Assembly (NCBI GenBank): GCA_963620595.1
Contig: CAVFAY010000007.1
Location: forward strand, 1-64,000
DNA from: Butyricicoccus_A sp963620595
Lineage (GTDB): Bacteria; Bacillota; Clostridia; Oscillospirales; Butyricicoccaceae
Direction: 5' to 3'
DNA length: 64,000 bases
The notes beneath the pieces were generated by a model. The model saw only the letters and a program-made list of their open reading frames with translations. It was not told the origin of the DNA and did no database searches. Shown here piece by piece: positions 34,397 to 42,192 of this stretch; position 1 is the first letter of the stretch, and each line of letters begins with the position of its first letter. A program made the position numbers and the translations under genes.

Positions 34397-36172
34397 TTAG
34401 TTTGCACGCAGAGCCTGCGTAGCGGTCATATCAACCGTCATGCTGCTCGGGTCAATCACAACGCCGTAGCATTCCTTGGCAGCTTCCAACGTGGTAAAGT
34501 CGTCCAGAACATCATCGAGAACCTTCTGCGGATCTCGTTCGAACGGATTGCCGTAGCCGCCGCCGCACGGAGTGCGGATCTGCAGCACATCACCGGCAGC
34601 AAATTCCTCATCGGACAGCTTGGATTCCAGGCTGATCGGGTTGGTGGAATCCGGATTCTTTGTCATGCTGGCAGAAGCGCCGTCTGCACCGCCGAAGATG
34701 CCCTTCGGTGCTTCCTTATGGCGGTCGCCCTCGCAGGTGACTGTGCCTTCCTGCAGGAAGCGGGTCTCACGCACGATGCCCAGACCGCCGCGCCATTTGC
34801 CCGGTGCGACATTTTCCGGATTCAGCTCATAGCGCTCGACACGCAGCGGATAATGCCACTCGATTTCTTCAATCGGCACGTTTCTGGTATTGGCAACCAG
34901 TGCATCACAGGAGTCAATGGCATCCTTGCCGCAGCGTCCGCCGTAAGAGCCTTCATCGACTTCCAGATATACCCAATATTCACCCTTGCTGCTGTTGAAA
35001 CCATTGTAGCTGACAAAGTGAATGTGCGCACTCGTACCAGCGGAAACGCGTTCCGGCATCACATCAGCGAGCGAACGCATGACGCAGTCAGCGAGCAGGT
35101 TCGCCTGATTGAAACGAGAGAAGGTCGCACGCGGGAAGTTCGGGTTGAAGATACAGCCCTTCGGCGCAATGATGGTCACCGGACGCGCCATGCCGTCGTT
35201 CTGCGGAATGTACTGATGATAGACATCATCATCCAAAAACAGCGCGTGCATAATATAGTTGATGGAGGTCTTTGTCGTGCCTTCAAACGATGCGTTGAAG
35301 GCGGTGTATACTTCATCCGCACTGCCGGTCAGATCGATGGTAATCGTATCGTCCTTGATGGTAGTCGTGGTGCATACCTTGAGCATCTTGTCCAGATTCT
35401 TGCCGTCGTTATCCAGCCAGCCCTCTGCATAATAGGTGCCGTCCGGCACGCGCTTGATGGCGTTGCGCAGCATACGCTCGGAGTAATCCATCCAGTCCTC
35501 AATGGCAGAGAATACGGTTTCCAGACTGTACTTGTCGATGAGCTCGGTGAAACGCTTGATGCCGTGGCGAGCGGAGGCAATCATTGCCTTCAAGTCGTTT
35601 TCATTCATGGACGGGGTGCGGACGTTGTCCAGAATCATCTGCCAGAGCTGATCATTGCGCTTGCCGCCTTCGTACAGCTTAAGTGCATAATAAATACGAG
35701 TCTCTGCGTAAATATCACGCGCATCAACATCCATGCCTGCGGTATGAGAGCCGTTGTCCAGCAGATGCGCCTGCACACAGGAAAAGCTGATGAGCTTTCC
35801 GTGGTAGAAGATCGGCAGACAAATGTGAATGTCCGGCGAATGTGAGGTGCCGTAATACGGATGGTTGTGGATGAAAATATCGCCTTCGTGGATGTCCTCC
35901 AGCTTCCAGCGGGTCAGGATGCCCTTGACGTTGCCGCCGATCGAGCCGACATGCATCGGTGTGCTTTCACTCTCGCACAGCTGCCGACCCACCGTGTCCA
36001 CGATGCCCGCGCCGATATCCTCAGACTCACGAATAATGCTGGAATATGACATACGGTACAAGACCATGCCCATTTCCTGCGCAATCATTTTGAAAGAACC
36101 GCCGAGTACCTGCAAGGTGACAGGATCTACCTCTACACGGGGAATATTTAAACCTTCGATCATTTTACTCAT
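34397..36172 (-). CDS. hyuB: Hydantoinase/oxoprolinase B-type subunit
   Basis: 591 residues of the HyuB family: N-terminal DPVTLQVLGGSFKMIAQEMG, GDIFIHNHPYYGTSHSPDIH, and late GGYGNPFERDP. With HyuA it forms ATP-dependent hydantoinases, N-methylhydantoinases, 5-oxoprolinases or acetone/acetophenone carboxylases. The nearby carbamoylsarcosine-amidase-like and NCS1 genes favour a hydantoin substrate. It follows hyuA by 27 bp. Confidence 0.92.
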   Translation of the reverse strand: MSKMIEGLNIPRVEVDPVTLQVLGGSFKMIAQEMGMVLYRMSYSSIIRESEDIGAGIVDTVGRQLCESESTPMHVGSIGGNVKGILTRWKLEDIHEGDIFIHNHPYYGTSHSPDIHICLPIFYHGKLISFSCVQAHLLDNGSHTAGMDVDARDIYAETRIYYALKLYEGGKRNDQLWQMILDNVRTPSMNENDLKAMIASARHGIKRFTELIDKYSLETVFSAIEDWMDYSERMLRNAIKRVPDGTYYAEGWLDNDGKNLDKMLKVCTTTTIKDDTITIDLTGSADEVYTAFNASFEGTTKTSINYIMHALFLDDDVYHQYIPQNDGMARPVTIIAPKGCIFNPNFPRATFSRFNQANLLADCVMRSLADVMPERVSAGTSAHIHFVSYNGFNSSKGEYWVYLEVDEGSYGGRCGKDAIDSCDALVANTRNVPIEEIEWHYPLRVERYELNPENVAPGKWRGGLGIVRETRFLQEGTVTCEGDRHKEAPKGIFGGADGASASMTKNPDSTNPISLESKLSDEEFAAGDVLQIRTPCGGGYGNPFERDPQKVLDDVLDDFTTLEAAKECYGVVIDPSSMTVDMTATQALRAN

Positions 36173-36199
36173 GAATATTCATCCCTTTCCTTGATACAC

Positions 36200-38287
36200 T
36201 CATTCGTTGGAGTCCGGTTCGTTGATGTCGATAACAATAACGCCGTAGTCGTTTACGTTGCCAACGCAGCCCGGTTCAATCACAATCGTGGTATCCATCT
36301 GGTTGATGATTGCAGGGCCATGGATGACATCGCCGGCCTTGAGCAGCGCGCGGTCATAAATCTTGGAGAGCATGTGTGCCGGCTTTTCGTTGACCTTGAA
36401 CGTAACCATGCGTTCGCCAACCACAGCTCCCTCCGTGCAGCCAGTACCCTTTTCGATCTTGAGCGGCTCCAGATCTTCAATCTTACCGGTACTGATGACG
36501 CGGATGTTGACAATTTCCACAGCAACCTGACGATAATCGCGGCCAAACTGCTTTTTATGAACTTCATGGAAGGATTCCTTCAGCTTTTCGATGGTCTCCG
36601 ACGTCACTTCGCCGCCGATAACCGGTACACGCATCTCGTAGCCCTGACCTTCATAACGGCAGTCGGCAACGCGCTGGATGACAATGTCATCATCGGTCAT
36701 ATTATCTTCAATCAGACGGTCATGTGCTTCCTTTTCCAGCATTGCATAGTCTGCATTCAGAGCATCCAGATTTGCACGGGTGGACAGCATCATTTCGGTC
36801 TTGGAGTAATCATACATCAAATCAGTATTGACCAGACCGACTGCACACAGAGCGCCCGGATTGAGCGGAACAATGACGTTCTTCATGCCCAGCTCACGTG
36901 CTACGCTGCACGCGTGCAGGGAACCAGCTCCGCCGCAGGCAAACAGGGCAAACTCACGCGGGTCAAAGCCTCTGCGGACACTTTCCTTTTCGATTTCCTG
37001 AATCATGTTGTTGTTCATGATGTCGATGATACCAAGCGCAGCTTCATACAGATCCTTGCCCAGCGGCTTGCCGATGCGCTCCATAATCGCCTTTTCTGCA
37101 AGCTCCGGCTTGATATCCATTCTGCCGCCAAGCAGCTTGGTGCCCAGACGTCCCAGAATAATATTGGCGTCGGATACGGCAGGCTCTACGCCGCCGCGGT
37201 CATAGCAGGCAGGTCCCGGAACAGCGCCTGCACTCTGCGGGCCAACGCGGAAGAAGCCGCCCTCATCGATATAGGCAATGGAACCGCCGCCGGCGCCGAT
37301 CGTGCCGACATCAATCATCGGAACCATAGCAGCGTATCCGCCGACCTTGGTATCCAGCAGATGCTTCATGCTCGGCTTCAAATCAGCCAGCACGGAAATA
37401 TCTGCGGAGGTACCGCCGATATCCAGCGTGATGACGTTTTGAATGTCGGTCAGCTTAGAGGTCCAGATGGCACCGAGTACGCCGCCGACCGGACCCGACA
37501 GCAGCAGATTGACCGGCTTTTCCTGTGCGGAATCTGCGGATGCAACGCCGCCGAACGACTGCATCAGATGAACCTTTGCGGTATAGCCCTGTTCCTTCAG
37601 GGTCTTCTGCAGCTGCTTGATATAGCGCGCGGTTGTCGGACCGATGTAAGCGTTGAGTCCGGTTGTGGTAAAGCGCTCATATTCGCGGAACTGCGGCAGA
37701 ACCTCCGAGCTCAGAGATACGTATACTTCCGGATATTCTTCCTGAATGATTTCCTTAACACGCTGTTCGTGAGACGGATTGAGGAAGGAGAACAGGAAGC
37801 ATACGGCAATGGCCTCGACCTTTTCCGCCTTCATCTTGCGCACAGCCTGCCGAACCTCTTCTTCGTCCAGCGGAATCAGCTCTGCGCCGTCCGGTGCGAC
37901 AACACGCTCGGTGACGCCATAGCGGTCATGTCTGCGGCACACCGGATATTTCTGCCATGGAATGTCCTCAACAATGGAAAAGTTGGTCGGACGCTTGTGA
38001 CGGGCAATGTGAATGATGTCGCGGTAACCCTTTGTTGTAATCATGCCGGCACGGCAGCCCTTATGCTCCAGAACCATGTTTGTCGCGATAGTCGTGCCGT
38101 GGAAAATCTCGTCAATTTCTCCGTGCGGAATGCTCAGCTTATCACAAATCGCATTGATGCCCTCCATCATGCCAATGGACGGATCATGCGGGGTTGTCGA
38201 GGTCTTATAGACTTCGATCTTGCCGCTGTCATCTACATAGATAAAGTCGGTAAATGTACCGCCGACATCGACGCCTATTCTTTTCAT
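36200..38287 (-). CDS. hyuA: Hydantoinase/oxoprolinase A-type subunit
   Basis: 695 residues. It starts MKRIGVDVGGTFTDFIYVD, the actin-like ATPase phosphate-1 motif, and has HGTTIATNMVLEHKG, TLDIGGTSADIS and GAGGGSIAYID as in HyuA subunits. ATP is used to open a cyclic amide. It pairs with hyuB directly downstream. Between it and the upstream amidase-like gene lies a terminator hairpin. Confidence 0.93.
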   Translation of the reverse strand: MKRIGVDVGGTFTDFIYVDDSGKIEVYKTSTTPHDPSIGMMEGINAICDKLSIPHGEIDEIFHGTTIATNMVLEHKGCRAGMITTKGYRDIIHIARHKRPTNFSIVEDIPWQKYPVCRRHDRYGVTERVVAPDGAELIPLDEEEVRQAVRKMKAEKVEAIAVCFLFSFLNPSHEQRVKEIIQEEYPEVYVSLSSEVLPQFREYERFTTTGLNAYIGPTTARYIKQLQKTLKEQGYTAKVHLMQSFGGVASADSAQEKPVNLLLSGPVGGVLGAIWTSKLTDIQNVITLDIGGTSADISVLADLKPSMKHLLDTKVGGYAAMVPMIDVGTIGAGGGSIAYIDEGGFFRVGPQSAGAVPGPACYDRGGVEPAVSDANIILGRLGTKLLGGRMDIKPELAEKAIMERIGKPLGKDLYEAALGIIDIMNNNMIQEIEKESVRRGFDPREFALFACGGAGSLHACSVARELGMKNVIVPLNPGALCAVGLVNTDLMYDYSKTEMMLSTRANLDALNADYAMLEKEAHDRLIEDNMTDDDIVIQRVADCRYEGQGYEMRVPVIGGEVTSETIEKLKESFHEVHKKQFGRDYRQVAVEIVNIRVISTGKIEDLEPLKIEKGTGCTEGAVVGERMVTFKVNEKPAHMLSKIYDRALLKAGDVIHGPAIINQMDTTIVIEPGCVGNVNDYGVIVIDINEPDSNE

Positions 38288-38332
38288 GTTGTCAACTCCT
38301 GTCTTAAAACGTGATGTACGATTGTATCAATG

Positions 38333-38388
38333 AAAAAAGCAGTATGGAAGACGTCATTTCAAACGAGCGCCTTTGCCCATACTGCTTT
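38333..38388 (-). terminator. Terminator/attenuator between the amidase-like gene and hyuA
   Basis: On the minus strand AAAGCAGTATGG and CCATACTGCTTT pair over 12 bp around a loop of about 29 nt, followed by TTTC. It starts 19 bp after the stop of the upstream gene, so hyuA expression may depend on read-through. Confidence 0.75.
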
Positions 38389-38406
38389 GCTGTTTTTCTT
38401 GGTTGT

Positions 38407-39144
38407 TTACTTATCCAATCTTCTCTCGTGCTTGGTATAAACAGAAGAATCAATGCCTTCCAGATAAGCAACGACTTCATCTACCGGTACGACGTCGCAG
38501 AACTTTGCTTCCATGTCGAACAGATTCCATTCAACAACGCCAGGAACGCGGTCGCCTACGGTGCCTTCCGGAACAATGGTCTTAAAGCCGTAGCCGGTGG
38601 AGTCCATAACTGTGTGGCGGACACAAGCACAAGCGGTAGCGCCCATGACAATCAGGGTATCTACACCGAGGTAGTTCAGTGTCTGTGCCAGATAGGTGCC
38701 GAAGAAGTTGGATGCAAACTTCTTGTGGATAACCGGCTCTTCCGGCAGCGGCTTCAGCTTCGGGTCAATGTCCATCCAATCGCTGTTGATGTCCAGCGTG
38801 CTGAGCGGAATCTTTTCATCCCAGCGGCCCAGATCCATCTGATCCTTACCGAGGAAACCGGTGGTGGTGTGGAAGATCGGTACACCGGACTTTCTTGCTG
38901 CCTCCAGTACCTTCAGTGCATTGGCACAAACCTCTTCAGAGTGATCGCAGGTGAACGGATGACCTTCACTCATCCAAGCCTTTGCCATGTCAACGGTGGT
39001 GATTGCCGGTGCCTTGCCGAAGCCCATCTTACGCATAAATCCGCGTTCCTTGTAGATTTCTCTTGCCTCAGCGAATGCCTTCTTCAGCAGTTCCTCGTCA
39101 AAGTCGTAGTGGTCAACAAACTTGTAATCCTTGTTCTCAGACAT
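38407..39144 (-). CDS. Isochorismatase-family hydrolase, N-carbamoylsarcosine-amidase-like
   Basis: 245 residues with the cysteine-hydrolase triad of the family: Asp52 in VDMAKAW, Lys142 in HKKFAS and Cys174 in GATACACVRHT. The closest known function is N-carbamoylsarcosine amidohydrolase, which yields sarcosine, CO2 and ammonia; other N-carbamoyl or nicotinamide-type amides are possible. ATG 39144 follows TTAAGGAGTG. Directly upstream of hyuAB, it would take the N-carbamoyl product of hydantoin ring opening. Confidence 0.87.
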   Translation of the reverse strand: MSENKDYKFVDHYDFDEELLKKAFAEAREIYKERGFMRKMGFGKAPAITTVDMAKAWMSEGHPFTCDHSEEVCANALKVLEAARKSGVPIFHTTTGFLGKDQMDLGRWDEKIPLSTLDINSDWMDIDPKLKPLPEEPVIHKKFASNFFGTYLAQTLNYLGVDTLIVMGATACACVRHTVMDSTGYGFKTIVPEGTVGDRVPGVVEWNLFDMEAKFCDVVPVDEVVAYLEGIDSSVYTKHERRLDK

Positions 39145-39253
39145 AATGCGTACACTCCTTAACAAATGAATAAAATCAAATCGGATAATTCAAAAATCAA
39201 ATGGTATTAACAGTTTTGTTTTCCGGAAATGTTGTTTCGTAACTGTTGGCATT

Positions 39254-39282
39254 ATCATAGCGGAATCCTGCAGGTTTGACAA
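39254..39282 (-). promoter_or_regulatory. Promoter of the amidase-hyuAB-permease unit
   Basis: -35 TTGTCA (39277-39282) and -10 TATGAT (39254-39259) on the minus strand with 17 bp spacing, about 100 bp before ATG 39144. Confidence 0.75.
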
Positions 39283-39317
39283 GTACTTTTTTCATTTTGT
39301 CAATCCGTGTACCATGA

Positions 39318-39350
39318 CAAAAAAATGACTGTCAAATTGACAGCCATTTT
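39318..39350 (-). terminator. Terminator after the DMT transporter gene
   Basis: AAAATGGCTGTCAA pairs with TTGACAGTCATTTT (mostly perfect), followed by TTTG on the minus strand. It isolates the unit starting at 39254 from the gene at 39459. Confidence 0.75.
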
Positions 39351-39458
39351 AAGTCTATAATTTGTATGTATATTCTGCATATTTTTTGATAAAATGCCGC
39401 GTAAAATCCCAAAATAATATATAATGCTTAGTGATTCTGCATTCGTACGCTGTCTGTT

Positions 39459-40355
39459 TTATTTATTTTTATGGGCAAAAGTCATAAAACTGGCAGAAAT
39501 ATTCAAATACACGATGGCAAAGATAATACACAGCATGCCGATGATTTTGGAAACCGTAAACTGCTCATGAAACAGGAGAAATCCGACAATTGCGGCGGAA
39601 AACGGTTCGATAGTTGCAAAAATCGAGGCTTTTCCCGCTTCCACACGGGTCAGACCTGCCGTGTACAGCAGAAATGGGAGGACGGTACAGAAAAATGCAA
39701 GTCCCAATGCATATATCATGCATTTTCCAGAAAACAGCGCCGACAGCTGGTGTGTGATGCCGGACATCGGAATCGTACCGAGGCTCGTCATGAGAAAGGT
39801 ATAGAAGGTGATGGTGACGGAGGAATATTTATCGACAAGATATTTTCCAAAGATGCTGTACAGCGCATAGCCGAAGCCGGAGCCGAGACCGAGGATCACC
39901 GCTTTTGCCGACAGCATTTCTCCGCCGGTAAACGCGCCGGTGACAAATCCAAGACCGACAAACGTCAGCACCAATGCGAGCAGTTTGTGCTTGGTGATTC
40001 GCTCGTGAAACAAAATCGCGGACAGAATCATCACGAAAATCGGAGCCGTATACAGGAGCAGGGCAGGGACAGCCGCGCCGCCGATGACGTCAATTGCTTC
40101 GAAATAACAATAGTTGAACAGCAAAATACTAAAAATGCCTGTGCCGACAAACAGCGGAATATCGCGCAGGCGGATGCGCAGGCTGCGCGGGTCTTTCACA
40201 CATACATACAGAAACAACAAAATCGCCGTAAAAAAAGCGCGAATCGCCACGCATTGCATGGACGTAAAACCAGCCTGCTGCAGCGTGCGGACAAAGACAG
40301 AGATAATGCCCCAAAGTCCTCCTGCAGCCAGAATACAGCAGGTATCCTTCATCAT
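39459..40355 (-). CDS. EamA/DMT-family transporter
   Basis: 298 residues with ten hydrophobic helices in two EamA repeats; the second repeat ends SIFATIEPFSAAIVGFLLFHE, typical of drug/metabolite exporters. The cargo is unknown; export of an amino acid or metabolite is the usual role. Two adjacent ATG codons (40355 and 40352) follow AAAGGAG; the longer frame has no ribosome site. It is divergent from the second large HTH gene. Confidence 0.9.
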   Translation of the reverse strand: MMKDTCCILAAGGLWGIISVFVRTLQQAGFTSMQCVAIRAFFTAILLFLYVCVKDPRSLRIRLRDIPLFVGTGIFSILLFNYCYFEAIDVIGGAAVPALLLYTAPIFVMILSAILFHERITKHKLLALVLTFVGLGFVTGAFTGGEMLSAKAVILGLGSGFGYALYSIFGKYLVDKYSSVTITFYTFLMTSLGTIPMSGITHQLSALFSGKCMIYALGLAFFCTVLPFLLYTAGLTRVEAGKASIFATIEPFSAAIVGFLLFHEQFTVSKIIGMLCIIFAIVYLNISASFMTFAHKNK

Positions 40356-40426
40356 AAACCACTCCTTTTTGTTGAATAATACAGGAAATATGTGCAGAAT
40401 CACGCGTATTTTGTCGATGCACATGA

Positions 40427-40571
40427 TTCTGCGTGATAGATTTTTATGTTATAATATACCCGTAAAAAGTGAGACACAAGTGGTGTGCGGACATTGTCCA
40501 CGCAGTGTCCATGACAGAAGTAAGACAAAAAAGTGCAAGGAAGCATGATTTCCCTGCACTTTTTTCTTTTT
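40427..40571 (+). promoter_or_regulatory. Promoter, GGACA inverted repeat and leader hairpin before the second HTH gene
   Basis: A -10 TATAAT at 40450-40455 has a poor -35 (TTCTGC). In the leader, GGACATTGTCC (about 40488-40498) is a small palindrome, followed by GTGTCCATG. A strong hairpin follows: AAAAAGTGCA with TGCACTTTTT (40527-40564) plus inner GGAA/TTCC, then TTTTTCTTTTTT, ending two bases before the GGAGGC ribosome site. The gene is therefore itself probably attenuated. Confidence 0.65.
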
Positions 40572-40587
40572 TGGAGGCTATATATAC

Positions 40588-42084
40588 ATGGTGAAAAACA
40601 GAACGTTGTCCATGATCGGTTTTTTTATTGATTCCCTGCATATCAAGACAGTGGCGATGGCCGCTGCGCTGCATGTAGATGCGAGTCTAATCAGCAAATG
40701 GAAAAGCGGCAAGCGCATCCTGACGGATAAATCTATGTATTTTGACGATGTCATTGCATATTTTCTTACACAAAACCAGAGTATGGGAGGGCAGGAGCTG
40801 GAAGCTGCTATACAGGAAATTTGTCCGCAGGCGGACATATCCGATGAACAGCGATTGGAACAACATCTGCGAAAGATTTTATCCGGTTCAACCGAACAGC
40901 GGGCAACTATTCCCCATGGCTTTACCTCCGAATGGAACAACGCGATACAAACGCTGTTATTTGAGGGCAATGACGGCAGGCGAGAGGCTGTGTTTCGCCT
41001 GTTGGATTATGCGGAACACATGACTGCCACCGGAGAACTGCTGTTTCTCGATTTGGAAGAATACACCTGGCTGACGGAACAGCCAAGCTATGCACAGCAG
41101 TTTACACAGCGTATGCTTTCTTTGCTGAAAAAGGGATTTCGCGCAAAATTTGTCTTACAAAACTCCACGTATCGATCCGGTATCCAACGCCTGCTTTACA
41201 CGGCATCTCCACTTATTTTTCATCGAAATGTGGAGTGGTATTGCTGTGAATACTATGACAGGAACAGCATCAACCTGTCTTTATTTATTCTCAATCATGC
41301 GGCATCGCTGATGGGCGTATCGGTTGCCGGAACCGAACCGACCTCCATGCTCATGATGGACAGCACTGCGGTCATTCATCATGAACTGTTCATCCAGCAG
41401 ATGATCCAAAACAGCAGACCGCTGTTTCAGGCATTTCAGCCCTGCGATTTCACAAATATGCTGCAAAATATCTGTGCATTTCATCAGAGCAGCGCATTTT
41501 ATGCGTATTTGCCCTCACCGGCGTTTCTCACGGCACGAGAGTCCCTGCTGCGTGACATTTTATCGGACAACGGTGTGTCGGAACAAGTCATCCAGCGATA
41601 CCTGACGCTGAATGCCGTTTTTCGGGCGGATATTTCCCACAATCAATCGGAACAGGCCGCGCCGCAAAAGCCATTTATTTATCTGTTCCAATTGGAAGAG
41701 ATGCAACGGCGCGTACAGGGAGATACCTTTGTCAGCTGGAGCTTATCCTTGCTGTACGGTCATGATATCTATGTATCAAAAAAACAGTATGCACAGGAAT
41801 TGCGGGATTTGGCAGATGACCTCATACGGCATCCCAACATGCGCGTGGCATTTGTCTCTGAGACAGACGGGATTGTACTGCCGGCAATCAATTGCTGGTG
41901 CAAACAAAATCAGTGGATGGTACAGATGGATCGCACCGGATTTCGATTCAGCAATGAAATGGAAATGATTGCAGCCGCAGCATGTGTATTAGAGGAGTGT
42001 CTCCAAAAAGTTCCGCCGGTAAGAAAGGATTCTCAATCGGTACAAGAATTCTTACTGGAACTGGCAGATGATCTGGAACGGTAA
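40588..42084 (+). CDS. Large HTH-domain regulator of unknown family (copy 2)
   Basis: 498 residues with an N-terminal HTH (about 8-60; VDASLISKWKSGKRIL) and a long C-terminal part without recognised domains or membrane segments. It has the same size and plan as 2728-4197 but is clearly diverged outside the HTH. TTGGAGGC precedes ATG 40588. It borders the right end of the nitrogen region, and its own leader has a terminator hairpin. A role in controlling the catabolic genes is inferred from position only. Confidence 0.7.
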   Translation: MVKNRTLSMIGFFIDSLHIKTVAMAAALHVDASLISKWKSGKRILTDKSMYFDDVIAYFLTQNQSMGGQELEAAIQEICPQADISDEQRLEQHLRKILSGSTEQRATIPHGFTSEWNNAIQTLLFEGNDGRREAVFRLLDYAEHMTATGELLFLDLEEYTWLTEQPSYAQQFTQRMLSLLKKGFRAKFVLQNSTYRSGIQRLLYTASPLIFHRNVEWYCCEYYDRNSINLSLFILNHAASLMGVSVAGTEPTSMLMMDSTAVIHHELFIQQMIQNSRPLFQAFQPCDFTNMLQNICAFHQSSAFYAYLPSPAFLTARESLLRDILSDNGVSEQVIQRYLTLNAVFRADISHNQSEQAAPQKPFIYLFQLEEMQRRVQGDTFVSWSLSLLYGHDIYVSKKQYAQELRDLADDLIRHPNMRVAFVSETDGIVLPAINCWCKQNQWMVQMDRTGFRFSNEMEMIAAAACVLEECLQKVPPVRKDSQSVQEFLLELADDLER

Positions 42085-42093
42085 TGCGTTTTA

Positions 42094-42125
42094 TTACTGA
42101 ACAAAATAATGTTTTTGTTCAGTAA
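42094..42125. other. Perfect 13-bp inverted repeat after the second HTH gene
   Basis: TTACTGAACAAAA and TTTTGTTCAGTAA are separated by 6 bp. No U-run follows on either strand, so it may be a weak terminator for the converging genes or an operator. Confidence 0.5.
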
Positions 42126-42192
42126 CGAACACAGCGTGCAAAACCATCCTCGTTTGCCGCGTGTATCGGCATCACATCGCTGATTTTTGCCG

